From positions 1,116,001-1,180,000 of the forward strand of contig JAGYXB010001749.1 of assembly GCA_022495005.1 (NCBI GenBank): a stretch of DNA of 64,000 nucleotides. Reading direction: 5' to 3'. Position 1 is the stretch's first letter; each line of letters opens with the position of its first letter. Of the stretch, positions 40,530-53,570 are shown one piece after another. The position numbers and the translations under genes were made by a program. The notes below the pieces were generated by a model, which did not search any database, had not been told where the DNA came from, and saw only the letters and a list, made by a program, of their open reading frames with translations. The stretch comes from Rhyacophila brunnea. Its lineage: Eukaryota > Arthropoda > Insecta > Trichoptera > Rhyacophilidae.

Positions 40530-42246
40530 ACAGTTCTGTTGTCAAAGAACTGAAATGGATGATTTTTAAATTCGCCGTTATAAATACAGCTTTTGAATTT
40601 CAGCCAGCAGAAAATTTGGCCGCGTGAGAGCCTACTTGAAGATGGTATGGCGCCAGCGTAAGTAAAAGTAAATAACTTGATAATTACCTACATAATCATA
40701 GCACGCCCACACACCCGCGGTATTTACACAAATAATGACGAGAGTACTAATTGGACTCACATGACAAGTGATTGAAAAAAAATTATTGTTATACATCTTA
40801 CCCATCATGTTTTCGATGGGTTCTCTAATAAATTAAGGATGATTTGTGTGTGTCGCATTCACGCAACAGCTAACTGGCTGACAATGGGCCAATAAGTGGC
40901 AAAGTGAGTGTGGCCACCACCGTTGAATGGCCATCCATTACAAAATAAGAATGCCATGCTACTTCTATTCAAGCCTGCCAGGCGTCGGCAGTAAATTTCA
41001 TTCCATTAAAATTTGCCATTGTAATTCAGTTAAAGGGGATAACATTATAGGCTATAGGGGAGACACGATTGCCTTATCTCAATTTTTACTTGTGATCGTC
41101 TCACGGCTTCCGCGATCAACGGAGCCGAGCAGTGCCGTCCCTAGGCACAAAGCCGCCCGTACACAGAGTCTAAATGGGGTAAAATTTTCGAAACGTAGTC
41201 TAATTATTTATATTATTACCTACCATTACCAATTTTAGAGCGTTGTATGTCTGTTTATAAAATATAGATAGGTATCTAAAAAAAAAGCGAATATATAACT
41301 ACATAATTACATATAATACCTACCTTACGTGTATAAAGTATTATATAACTAAATAAGTATTAGGACTAATGAAAATAACTGGAGTTTTTGAAGATATATC
41401 TATCATTTAGGATGTAATCATCGCGAATTAAAGGAAACACATAGGTATCAGTACCTACTAGTTCTCCTACTTCTCAGTACTTTCCTCCTATACATATAAT
41501 CTCTTTCACAGTTCTAATCAGTTTGTATGTCCAATGTTGTCGACCGCGGGATGGATTTTGGATGATCGCACCTTAGGCGTATATAAAATAAACAAAATAT
41601 AAAAAGCGTGTAACAGTTGTAACATAATATAATTTCATTTTGTCCACCAAATTACATAAAAGTTGTTTTCAAATTAACCGTGAGGGAACACATTTCTCGT
41701 CGTATCACTTGATTCGTATTGCATCACTCACGACTTGCCACGAGAGTGAAAGAAGTGAATTCCCGCGCTTTAAACTAAAGCGTTGTTTTTCTTACCGTCT
41801 CGCAGTAGGTTCTTTGCTCTCTAGGAGAGCAGTTTGGGTTTTTTGAATATTGAACATGTCATTATCACGGTGAATGACAAGTTGATTATTTCCTCTGTTG
41901 ATGCTTGAGTGTCATCAACCAGATATAATACGTTTGTTCAAGTTGAAGAATGACAATCGGGAGTGGGATCAGACCCAACTCGAAGTTGGACACGGATGAC
42001 ACATATTGTACCATGGTTTCATAATAATTTACGTCAAATATTTGTTATTGTGTGTTAAGAATATATTATATTTTTGTGAGAAAACATCATTTAAATAATC
42101 TACCTATTCTGAAATCAGAAAGCCTTAAAATATTCATTCTTCCAGAAATAAAAAAAACTGCGACTATTATTCTTGATCTTTGTAATACTACATTGAGGTC
42201 AAATGACAGAAGTAAAGTAGTAAACGTAAAACAATCACATGAGAAA

Positions 42247-42312
42247 ATTACTTGTGACTTCACAGGGAATCGAACACGTAGCCCCCGATGAGAAACCAGA
42301 GCATTTATCATT
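42247..42312 (-). ncRNA. tRNA-like fragment (SINE head or tRNA pseudogene)
   Basis: On the minus strand the sequence runs TTTCTCATCGGGGGCTACG, then GTTCGATTCCCTGTGAAG, a good B box with T-arm. There is no matching acceptor stem, so not a functional tRNA. It abuts a family F MITE. Confidence 0.4.
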
Positions 42313-42347
42313 TTACTCCCAAAATGTCTTCCACACATACCTCGAAC

Positions 42348-42702
42348 CAGTGGCGAAGTGTGACGGTAGTATGTGGAGATACGACATAAATAGTGCATAC
42401 TAAACTTTGTCAGTCACACTTATTTGTTTTCATTGAACTAAGAATACAAATTGGAGATGGTTTATAAAATTCGATTAAACTCTGCCTAAACCTAATCATA
42501 ACAGATTTTTAAATTATATATGATTTAATGGTATCATTTTAGATATTTTATGGTTTGCTTTAGGCAGGGTTTAATTTTTTTTTTAAACTTATCAAAACCA
42601 TCTACAATTTGATTTTTTTGTTCAAATGATTGTATGACTGATAAACTTTTGTGTGCACAATTTATGTCGGATCTCCAAAGCCTACCACACCATTCGCCAT
42701 TG
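42348..42702. mobile_element. hAT-type MITE, family F
   Basis: Starts CAGTGGCGAAGTGTG and ends ATTCGCCATTG; the internal motifs CATAAATAGTGCATAC and AACTTTGTCAGT match the family. Flanks CCTCGAAC and CCTTAAAC agree at 6 of 8. Confidence 0.8.
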
Positions 42703-42730
42703 CCTTAAACTATGTTCTGGAACCTATTGC

Positions 42731-43045
42731 GGCGTTCTTGTCGATTCCGAAAACAAGTAAGTATTGAAAGCCATTGAAATCCACAGAAACCCTGAAAATA
42801 TCAATAGGGCTGATGGATTACGGTTAAAAACGTCATGGCTTCCGGCACTATCAGCAAAATCTAATATTCGAGCCAGTATCCCCGGTCGTAATGATCAACT
42901 GAGCAACGTTTGCTCTTAGATAATCGGATTCAATTTGACATTCTTAGAGCAACGTTTACATTCACATACATACACTACATTTCATCATAAAACATATCTC
43001 TTGATAATGGCCTCTGCAACCAGCCCGAAACGTCGAGTAAAGAGG
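42731..43045 (+). mobile_element. Penelope-like element fragment, 3' end
   Basis: 42761-42920 reads VLKAIEIHRNPENINRADG and LRLKTSWLPALS, then a stop; this resembles the C-terminal end of the GIY-YIG endonuclease of Penelope-like retroelements. About 80 bases later, 43000-43040 has CTTGATAA, GGCC, GCC, CGAAAC, GTC in hammerhead-ribozyme order. Penelope-like elements are known to carry such ribozymes. A stop at 42758-42760 shows a shift upstream. Assigned by motif recognition only. Confidence 0.55.
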
Positions 43046-45320
43046 GAAGAAGGAGACGATAAGTAAGTATTGCTGTTTATCGATTATTTTTAAAATGTTC
43101 AAAAGTAATCTTAAAATAATAAAATGAGCGCAAAGTAGTACCATTTACAAAGTGTATATAAAGAAAATGTGTAATAGATTTCAGTTTAATTTAATCGTGC
43201 TCGGAAGATACCTATTATGTTTTCGACAAAGCAGGAAAAAACGAGATTATTTGGATGTCAAATATAGAAAAGTGGTTATTTCCTAATAACAACTAATTGT
43301 GCTGTTGTATTTTGTTCTCAAAAATTTTTTTGGGAAAATATTTATATTAAACTGAAAAACCCTTTAAACTAAATAAAATTAGACCGAACGTAAGTACTAA
43401 ATTTAATTAGTTGAAGTTATTAAAAAAATACTATTAAATAATTACGCTAATTTAAGCTGACCTTCCAAAAAATATACTACAGCGGTAGGTAAGTATTAAT
43501 AATATAGATGAAACTTAATACTTACATAATATTATATTATAATACTTAATTAGTTTGGGTAATTTAAAAAATATGTAAGTACAATTAAAGAATCCCTCAC
43601 AGTAAAATTATTCATTAAATATAAGATTTTATCGTTAGATACTTATTCCAAATACATATTGTAGAAAATGTATTCACAAATTGTTCGATAACTCGTAATA
43701 ATATGGATATTCGCTTCTTGCAAAATCTTTATCGAACCCGATGAATAAACAACATTGCATAATATTAAATGTCATATTATGGTCAATGTTAATAATTCGA
43801 TTGAACTTGGGCCTATATATAAATATAGAAATTAGGTTTTTTTTAAAATTAAATGTTAGGAACACGTAAACGTCAAATGATAACTAATCGTATATAGGTA
43901 ATTGAGATGCGTCCATTAAAAGTGCACATGTGAAATTTATTTTTAAAAAAGGGCCAGTTTTCACATTACCGCGTAATTATGTGTCAAACAGGATTTAAAC
44001 ATGGAACGTTGTACAAAAAGTTATACTTATGCGTTTTATTCCGAACATTAGGTTACATCCTATTGTGATTTTCATAGGAACCATATTATGATTTTAATGT
44101 TTTTGCTTCATTTGTTTTCTTTTAAACACTAAAACCAATATATAAATATCAATATGTTTCCATGAAATAATAATAGACGATCATATTTGAGAATGCAGAA
44201 CGTTGAAATAATTTACAATCGTATAATATTTAACTTTGATGGAAATTTACTCAACTCGTATTAGTTCAATCCGTAGCACCTAATTCTCTAGCATATTATT
44301 CTCTAATGACATAGTCATGACATAGATTCTATTTTCCAAATTAAAAAAGAAAGAATCACGTCATAAAGTTTTTAAAGTACCTAAAACAATTTACTTAATA
44401 TTATTTTAGAAAAAAATAGTGTGAAAATTATATGGCATAAAAGAGTTTTGTATGAATAATAAAATATATTTTCTAATTACTCAATATCCAAATTTAGAAC
44501 AATGCACAAAATCAAACTTCGCGGGTAAAAAAGCGTAGGCACTAAACACATTGGAGTCACGTTTTAAGATGCGCTCCGGGACGCTGGCAAGGTCTGACTG
44601 AATCAAGGAGTATCCAGCGTCGTCAGTATGTGTAGTGGGTACCTTCTAAACACATCATCTGTTATTTATTTCTACGGGATTTGAAATTGCCGGCTAAACG
44701 CTGATTACGGTCTTGGTATTCACAACAAATCATAGTAGGCACTAAAAAAATAACACGAATCATTTCACCCGTTTCGTTTTATTTAGATTAGTACATAGGT
44801 ACCTAACTTTTTGGCCTGGCCGCAGAGGTGTAAGATATTTTGTAGGTACCTACTTATTAAATTATGTGGAATAATTAAAACAATAAAAAATGATTTGGGT
44901 ACTAATTATTGAAATTTATTGTGTCGAGAATTTTCGAGAAATAATGAGAAAAAATAATTCTCTTTAATCGAAATTTCATCAAACATTTCCGGGAACATAA
45001 TTTCTTGAAAAATCATCTATGAGAATATCAATAAATTATAAAACTATTTTAAATAAAAAAAAATCTCTCGGGTTTTGACGAAAACAATCTTTTTAACGAA
45101 ATTCGAAACAATTTGCTTGCGTATATTTTCTAGAGAATTCTCGAGAACTTGGGAAATCAATAAATTCGAGAATTATCGAGAGTCAGAAGTCAAGAATCCA
45201 CGTGTTCTAATAATGATAAATTATTAAATAATTAATTAAATTAAAAATTGTTTTCAATAGTAATATGATGCGCCATTAAAGTGAATATTACCTATTGTTT
45301 GATAGTGCATAGGTACCTAG

Positions 45321-45862
45321 TAGGGAATCCAATCCCGAGCCAAAATTTTGATCCCGGGATTCCGGGATTACAATTTGACAATCCCGGGATTGGCATTTTT
45401 CCATAGTTAATATAAAATTTTCATATATAACATTGATAAAATCGGTCAAAAATAAATCTAGTATAATTTATACTATTTAAAACATTTATTGTTAATATTG
45501 TGTACGTTCAATCTTCGAAATATTTAATAAATCTAATTATTCAGTCAAATATGAAACTGTCGTAAAACGTATGAGATCATGATGGAATCACTTTGTTAAA
45601 ACTGCGATGCATTGTTTTTTTCCAATCTTTCTCATTTTTATTAATCTATGCGTAAAAATAAAGTGAATTGGCAACACATGGGTAATAAATCAAACTTCAT
45701 TCAAACTCAGTTTATTTCTTATGTACCTAGTTATATGTTATTAAAAGTATAGTTTTCTGTTATATTTTCGTTTTTTGTATTTTGTTTTCCATGATTATGT
45801 TTACCAATCTTGGGATTCATAGGTATCGAAAATAGTTCGGGATCCCGGGATTGGAATCCCTA
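45321..45862. mobile_element. hAT-type MITE, family H copy 2
   Basis: Begins TAGGGAATCCAATCCCG and ends CGGGATTGGAATCCCTA, exact inverted ends. Both flanks are GTACCTAG, a perfect 8-bp duplication. Shares its interior with 21017-21767 but lacks about 200 bp of it. Confidence 0.9.
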
Positions 45863-46360
45863 GTACCTAGTATTATAAATTCATAGCTTTTTATTACATA
45901 TGTGAATATCAGAAAGTTTAGCAGTCGTAAATGACATGACCCGTGCCTATTCACACTTTTAGACAAAAAAAATGCAGTGGAGCTTGGAGAGGCTTTCATC
46001 TAGGCGTATGATTACATATTTAATCGAACTTCTTCAGATGGGTACATAGAAAAATGATGTGGGATGATGATAGGAGTCCGTTTTGAAAAAAATATTCATA
46101 AGATTTTTTATTGATTTTTAAGAAGGCGGGAGGGCGCGGGGTTATTTTACCACGCCTACTACGTATAGGTTATAGTCGCTTCAACCACAGAATACCGCAC
46201 TTTCCAGGTACATTACCCATACCCAGAAACTTCATACTTGAATACTTGAGTCTAGCTATAAACACCTGACTTGCAGATATAACAAATCTCCGAGTTATTG
46301 CGAGCTATCGCATCCACGACTAGTTATCGAATGCGCGTAGCTTAACGGTCATATTTTTAT

Positions 46361-46742
46361 TAAGGCCATGCATTAGTTGAGGCACGGTCTAAAAATATCG
46401 TCGCTAGGCGATGCGCGGATTGCGGGTGGCGGGTGAAAATGACGCCTGTCAAACGAAATATTAATTGTCATATAAATCCAACATACGTCCATTTTATGTT
46501 CTGTTTATTGTTCTATTAGTAACAATAATAATATATTCATTGACATGTTTTCTTTTTAAAGTAAATGAGTAACGTTTTTAGTCATCTTTACACGATTTTA
46601 GAATTAATTGACCCGTCGCCATCACGCAGCAAAGTGACGTGTTCCTGGGTCAACTTTCTCTCAGTGAATGGCAGCGAGTCCAAAATTTCGTCGCCCGTAC
46701 AGTTGAAAATTATTTGGCGTTTCACTGATGCGTCACCTTAAT
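46361..46742. repeat. dispersed repeat family I, uninterrupted copy
   Basis: Matches 12527-13260 without the hAT MITE present there. The junction GGCACGGTCTAAAAATATCG is the empty-site equivalent. No coding capacity and no inverted ends recognised. Confidence 0.75.
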
Positions 46743-47465
46743 AATATGATCGTTAGTGTCTGTTTGTGTCGCCTTTTATACGAGCCGTATCGGAATAGTA
46801 ATTCAAACATTGGACGCCTCAGGTAGTTGCATCAATCTATGATGCCACGGGTCTTCCATTGGCCACATGCCTTGCGTGTCGTAGAATGCCGAGACGGATG
46901 GGGCTAACCCATTTCATAATCTGTTCAACAGATAAATCATCCTGGTCACGATCCTCAGTCATGATGAGGTCCCGACGAAGAATAAGAAGAAGTAATATTC
47001 CATGTACTTTAGTAATTTGTATTTTTACGTTTATGGGGGGAGGGATCCGGACATGAAGACCTCCTCTTTGTGTGCGCGCCTGACCACCTTTCAAAAGTGT
47101 GTATAACTTGAAATCCTTTTAATTAATATCAAATCGAGCTTCAATATTGGGACCATACCTAAAATTAAATTTGTTTTCTGATACATATTTATTAATTAAT
47201 ACAGTTGAAATTGTAAATTATCAGAAAAAAAATCCCAAAATGCAAGCTTCGTATTTTTCCGCTAGGTTCTCTGCTGGCATGCCTCTCCCCCTTAAGAATT
47301 CTTTCGACCGTGTTCGATACTAATAGGATCATAATATGGGCCTCCACAGAGTGGAGGATTATATTAACAGATTTTGTTTTTACGAGAAATGGATGTCAGC
47401 CACTTGCTCAACCTATTAGGTCCATACTCTGACTCATACAAAAATTGAAAAACAATATGACGTGT

Positions 47466-47538
47466 ACTTGCCAGATGGATTCGAACCTGGGACCCACGAC
47501 GCTATTATAGTCCGACGCTTAAACCGCGCTGCCATCGT
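47466..47538 (-). ncRNA. tRNA-derived SINE head
   Basis: The minus strand gives GATGGCAGCGCGGTTTAAG (box A) and GGTTCGAATCCATCTGGCA (box B) at the normal spacing. A shorter relative with the same box A region is at 54240-54293. The acceptor ends do not pair, so this is a SINE or tRNA pseudogene, not a working tRNA. It lies next to a family M fragment (about 47535-47683). Confidence 0.55.
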
Positions 47539-48447
47539 AAATACACTGAATACCCACCCTTAATTATTTTACCTGGAACACTATTTGGAAAAAGCGTCAC
47601 ACTGCCTTTAACCTTAGCGATGGGTAGGGGGGCCACCATAGATTCTGGCCTGGGGGCCCGCTTCAAGATGTGGGGCTTCAGGTCTTTCAAAACATTGAAA
47701 GTAGCAAACAGATTTATAATTTATAAGCTTTCAGATCAACTCACTAGGTACTCTTTTCTATAATAGTTTGTAGAAATGTATTCAAATAGTTTGCAACAAC
47801 AATACTGAATGGTTAGTATTTAAAAAATGGCCCAAATTATGTCAGCGAGATTTTTGTTTGAGGAATGTACCTGCCTACATTGTTTACAAAGAACACTCAA
47901 CGCTTTTTCGGTCATTTATATTAATTTTATCCTGATTGCCTATATGATTGCTATCATAAGTGCCTATATTATTATGTAATCATTTTCAATTTAAAGCTCA
48001 ATTAGTGTTTCTCCAAGGACAATCAGTGACGTTTTGTGGGGGTAGGCAGGTCTAAGAGGCGGCAAATTCAAGAACCAGTGCGAATATTGACTTTTACAGT
48101 GAGATAAGGTTTCGTGGAGATGAGATTTTTTCACCTGCAGTGTTCATTAAGCTCTGTTATAATGTTACAAACAAATAAATAAAGTAGCCAGGAAGGGTTG
48201 AGGATGGTGTTGAATAACCAAACACCGAAATCATACACTTTGCGATTAATTTACGTATGTACCTACGTGCGAGTAAGAATTTATTAATATAACCAAATCG
48301 ATAAAGCTAAAATTATTAGAATTAATTCGCATTTACTAACAGTAAGTAGACTAACATAGACATTATAGCGTGAATCTATCAGTACTTTGGTGTTATAGCG
48401 TACTAGCTAAATCCTTTTAAAAGTCACTCTTCGCCTCTGGTAGGTAG

Positions 48448-49133
48448 CAGTGGCAAAGACTCCATACTAGGCGATTATTTAATTTTCAAGCCTACCATTT
48501 TAAGAATAATATCTTTTAATTGCATATTGACATATTTATATAATCACTTGATTATTTTATATTATATAAAAATAATTTAATTTGCCAACGATAAGTGCCG
48601 TATATGTAGGAATGTATTACACAGATTACAAAACAATCTGCAAGGGCTTAAAAATATATCACAGCGCGCCATCTGTCTTTACGTAAACAAATGTCGGAGT
48701 ATGTGTTAAGGAATTGTGAATTTTTTTTCGTGTGGACGTAACCTCAGTCAGTCTATCGAATTGTATGAAATATGGTAGGCTCCTATCGCAGAGCCTAAAA
48801 CCGTCGCGCATAATATTGTTGTCATGACGGCACATTGGCGTTTAATCAAATATGTATTAATAAATATAGATTAAAAATAAAAATATTTTTTTGTAATGAT
48901 TTTGATGTGTACGTAATTTAAACTCATCGCTTAATTTTATATCGTCAGTGGTGTTTTTGAAGTGTCATTGAATTAGTGTGTGAAGTGTGTCGTTGTCATT
49001 AGTGTGTACCAATTCATTAGTAGTAATGTCGTATTATCTTCTTATTTCTCGTAAGTATACCTGACAAGTGTGTTCTTTTTCTCAGATCTCCTCAACCTAC
49101 CTACCTCTTTCAAGAAGTCACCCTTCGCCACTG
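48448..49133. mobile_element. hAT-type element (ends CAGTGGCAAAG / CTTCGCCACTG)
   Basis: Starts CAGTGGCAAAGACTCC and ends TCACCCTTCGCCACTG. Flanks GTAGGTAG and GTAGTTAG match 7 of 8. Immediately left of the duplication, 48419-48439 is an older copy of the same right end (AAGTCACTCTTCGCCTCTG). About 270 bp of the left part recurs inverted at 52940-53210. Confidence 0.75.
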
Positions 49134-49344
49134 GTAGTTAGGTACCAAACATTTAATTGCTGTGTGATAAATGTGTTACGATTAATAAACATCAACATTT
49201 TAAGTGATTTTTTTATAAAAAAAAATACATATCGACCACCACGGGATACAATCTTATTAATAGGCGTGTAGACGAATCTATTTTTTACCGCCATTATAGA
49301 TAGGACGCAGCGTATACTGTGCTTAACTGAAATAATAAATGTAA

Positions 49345-50455
49345 TGGTACGTTTACATCTGACACTTATACCCGTATACTTATTTTATGTGTCGGACATA
49401 AAATTTCATTTACTGTTTACACCTGCATGGATCTGACATAAAATTCTGGTATACTTCTCGTTGAAATAAAGTCTCGACACTTTATTCAATGGCAACATAG
49501 GAATAAATATATGCGGTGTTTACATATGATATTGTAATTTATTCGGACACTTATTTTGTATACTTCTCAAAAACGTTATGTCAGTTGTCAATATGGGAAT
49601 GTTAAAAAAGAAAGCAGCGAGTGTTATTATTTTAAGTCTTTTGGCAACAAAAAGGAGGAAAAAATGGTCTAGATGGGTGCGGGAATGGATTCAGCGACTT
49701 GAAGAACTAGGTGCCTTCCGTTTAATGTCAGAGTTTAAAATCGAAGATCCAACTCAATTTGTGAACTTTAGTTTGCAAGATTGGACCTTTTGCCAAAAAA
49801 CAAGACACACAATTCAGAAATGAGTAGAAGAACGATTAACAGTAACATTGCGATATCTAGCACTTGATCGTCATTGCATATTCAATATAATATTATCGTA
49901 CCTAATACGAGTGCAGGTGTGGGCCAAAATGAATTAGGTAATACCATTTGAAGCGCATTTTTTCTTCACAGAGTGCATCAGAATTAATCGTATGTGCCGA
50001 GAACAAGCGATATTTTATTTTCGAACAAAATCCATAGAACACGGCACATCCGATTTATTTCTCATTGTCTATGATTTTTGACAGATCGCTACAGTACATT
50101 TATTAACGTAAACGTTGGGCATACATTCATGGTTTACCTATTATTATTGATTGTCCGTTGTTTTAGAAATATACATATGCAATTCACTAGGTACCTGTCA
50201 AACTACGAATATTGTGTCAGGTACTTGACATAAAAGTAGACGGTGGTTCAACTTCGGTGATATATCGCTCCAAGTTCGAACTTGTCGAATACGCGGTGTT
50301 TACATTTGCGTATATAAGTAGATTGAATAAGTGGCAGGTGAGAGTCGACACACGCAAAATAAGTGGCAGATACAAATATACTTACTGTTTACACTTAAGT
50401 GAATATGGTGTCATACATAAATATGACGATATTAGTGTCAAATGTAAACGTACCA
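49345..50455 (+). mobile_element. PIF/Harbinger element, 1.1 kb, internally deleted
   Basis: Ends TGGTACGTTTACATCTGAC and GTCAAATGTAAACGTACCA are inverted, and each is flanked by TAA, the 3-bp duplication of PIF/Harbinger transposons. Only the start of the transposase remains. Confidence 0.85.
49578..49823 (+). pseudogene. Harbinger transposase N-terminal remnant
   Basis: Reads KRRKKWSRWVREWIQRLEEL, GAFRLMSEFKIEDPTQFVNF, like the WVRPWI-x-RR-ELGAY and ED-x-FRNF N-terminus of Harbinger nuclease proteins. It stops at 81 residues; the DDE nuclease part is missing. Flanked by the element's own inverted ends. Confidence 0.7.
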
Positions 50456-50941
50456 TAACAGCATTATTTCAGTGTCAGAGTAGCGTGTGTTTTTTTATTA
50501 CACGACTTGGAATGAAATAAAATTATTATTATGGGCAGGTCACGACAGCCAATGTGCGGTCACATGCAAGTAAAAGCACCTATCCATGTAAGTAAGTACT
50601 ACAATCTACTAGTGAGTTGTAAGTACTTAGGTACTTGTAATCAAATAAAACATCATAGTTTAACGATGTGTCTATCATAACGATATCCAGTGGCGTCTAA
50701 CGAGATAATAATATACAGACATCAAAAAGTGTATTTCAAAATATCAATTTATCAACGAGTATAATAAAGTTAACGAGGCTTATTAGCAATCAAGTATTAT
50801 CCTTATAAACTTGCCAAGAGATATTTGAATACCACCCTTTTACCTATTTGAGAAGGTGACAGGGAAAGGAGGAGCGAGGAGCGAGTGCATGGAACCGCAC
50901 AGTTTTTGCATTATCAACATAAACCTAAATTTTAATAAACG

Positions 50942-51183
50942 CAGGGCTCGAAATGGACTGGAGCGCACCGGAGCGCCGTTCCGGTTCGTGGAATATGTAA
51001 AGTTATCGCTCCGTCTCGTGGTTAAAATATTTTGACCGTCTGAGCTAGATATGCCATATAACAAAAAATCTAGCATACTTATGTTTATAAAATACCCATA
51101 AAATTTGATAACCATGACCATGTTAACATCCTCAGAAAATTTTCGAGCGCTCCGATTCGTAAACTTTTCCATTTCGAGCGCTG
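50942..51183. mobile_element. MITE family B, best-preserved copy (inverted)
   Basis: Starts CAGGGCTCGAAATGG and ends CCATTTCGAGCGCTG, and both flanks read AATAAACG, a perfect 8-bp duplication. 242 bp. This copy fixes the family boundaries and its hAT-type target size. Confidence 0.93.
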
Positions 51184-51568
51184 AATAAACGTATGAAATA
51201 GCGAATTGTGCGAAAGTTGAACTTTCGAAAGTCGAGAGCCGCCTGTATTTATCAATGCTTCATTATACACAATTTGCATGATATAACATAACATAAGAAT
51301 GTACTAATTGTTTAGGTGTTTAGAGCAATCTCAAAATATCTCGAAATCCCTCAAATTTAGTGTTTTAGCCGAACGTCGAACCCATTATCAATAGTCAATA
51401 CTATAAACACATCTACATTAGCGTGAAGCTCACTAGTTTTGACAGAAAACAGTATGACATAGTCGGAGCGGCACCGAACGAAAGGAAACTATGCAATGTG
51501 CTTGATGTTAAGTGCAGTCGAGAATTAATAGCTACCATCAGTATCAAAGAACAAAATATAAGATCCTG

Positions 51569-51745
51569 TACGCCCCCGTAGTCCAGTCGTAGACGCTGAT
51601 ATTTCATCAGGGGCATCGGGTTCGATCTCGGTGTTGTCACAATATTTATTTATGTGATTATCTCAAAGTCTGTGTGTTAGTGATTGTTTCACTTCCATTA
51701 CTAATTGAACAACTGTTTCACTACACTACAGTCTTTGACAGTTAC
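51569..51745 (+). mobile_element. tRNA-derived SINE
   Basis: CCCCGTAGTCCAGTCGTAGA (box A region) and CATCGGGTTCGATCTCGG (box B) are followed by a body shared with 31790-31965 (TTTATGTGATTA, GATTGTTTCACTTCC, ATTACTAA). Two copies sharing head and body support a SINE family. The 3' terminus is not sharply defined. Confidence 0.65.
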
Positions 51746-52939
51746 TGCTCTACGACTTTTTAGATGGTGGAGTTTTGCCGTTATTTTTTAAACACTCTTT
51801 ACCTACTTTCTCATAATATTACACATTATCTACCAAATTACTTATATTAATACGATTATTATGAATGGAGTAATTTTATAAGTTATATTTCACTATTTTT
51901 TAAATTTAAAATTAACACAACAATGTAATCAAAATTGCAAGCGAATATTATTATTAAGTAAGTATATTAAAGTTTCCTATACTGATTTAATCTGGAATTG
52001 ATTAAATTATTTCCCAAAAAATCAACAAAAGAATACCTTATATATATTTGTAATTACGTGGTTTGGCCACGTATTTATATATATTAAATTATAATATAAA
52101 TCTAATAACAATATATTATAATACCTATTTTAACTGAATCTCAGAAATTAAATGAAAATATATACCTAATATTTAAAAAAAAAATACTTAGCTATATGAG
52201 TCGTCACTTAGTCGCATCCAAATAGCGCGTTTAAAAATATTAACTTAATAATTAATAAAAGTCCTCACGTATTCTATGAAAGGACCCTTTACGTTTAAGT
52301 ATATAAAATTCCACTTTGAATATCCCTGCCTAAAATAAAATAATGAACTTAATAAGTAATTTACTCTAAATGTGCACAGAAAAAAAACCTTATATCGAGT
52401 CGCCCCTGGCATGTTCGGTACCTACCTACGTATAGTTCCCTAACTTACTAAACTATGTATCACTTAAAGGCTTCACGGTTCCCTGTGGCCCTTCATTCTG
52501 ACCAACCTGTATGTATTCGACCCAATAATCTAAACCGCTGGTTTTCAAAGTTAGGTCCTTTATCCATGGAAACTTTGATGTGCAGAAAGAAAACGCAACA
52601 TTTGATAGAAATTTGTACGATATACATACACAGTCGCTACTCGCTAGATCAAGATTCAAATTAATACTAATAATAATAATCTTCAACCCTTTGCCAACAC
52701 AAGAATTAGTTATTTCGGAAATTAAAATTTGAGACATTTTTCGAAAGGAACCATTTTGTTCGACACCACGACCTGACTGTAAGTTTTTTCAATTCATTCA
52801 ATATTTATTCTTTTAAAGAATTAAACATTTTTAAGGTTCGTTTTACTACAGATTTTTTTTAAAAATCGAATTTATTTTTGTCATCTGCAGACAGAAATCA
52901 TTGACGATATTACGACGAGGTTACGTGACGTAAAGTCCA

Positions 52940-53210
52940 TACGAAAAAAATCACAATTCCTTCTCACACAATCCAACGTTTATTTACGTCAAGACAGATG
53001 GCGCGCTACGGTATATTTTTAAGCCATTGCAGATTGTTTTCTAATCTGTGTAAATACATTCCTACATATACGACATCTGTTGTTGGCAAATTAAATATTT
53101 TTATAGAATATGAAATAATCAAGTGATTAAGATAAATATGTCAATATGCAATTAAAAAATATTTTTCTTAAGGCTTTAAATAATGGCCTGGTATGGAGTC
53201 TTCGCCACTG
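52940..53210. mobile_element. hAT-type end, inverted copy of 48448 element
   Basis: The right terminus GGAGTCTTCGCCACTG and about 270 bp inward match the left end of the 48448 element in inverted orientation (AGACAGATGGCGCGC, AATACATTCCTACATATA). Its other end was not found and the flank TATTGTTT does not match that of 48448, so it is a separate, partial insertion. Confidence 0.65.
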
Positions 53211-53570
53211 TATTGTTTGATGGTTGAACAATTACGCTGGGCATAGAGAGACTCCCAATCAACATCGAGAATGAGCTCTGCAAAAACCTTGATAATATTT
53301 CGCGATACGATGACGATAAACCATCGGTTATCAGAAACCGAGCATTCATCAGAAAATATTTTTAAAAAATCTGACAAATGTTTGAGAATGATTATTATGA
53401 AAATGCATACAATATGTACCTACGTATTATCCATCATCGCCTGTGGAATTCACTCGTCAATCTGTGACTTATATGAACCAAGCAATTGAATTTCTTTGGG
53501 GGATCAAGTCAAGATGTCTTGATTGTGGATAGGTAGTGACGTACGTTTTAAATTGTGGATATATTTCTTA

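Noticed and set aside
43008..43057. Possible first exon (ATG GCC TCT ... followed by GTAAGT)
   Set aside because: The Met start and donor look good, but the block is the degenerate hammerhead-like end of a Penelope-like fragment and no downstream exon is seen.
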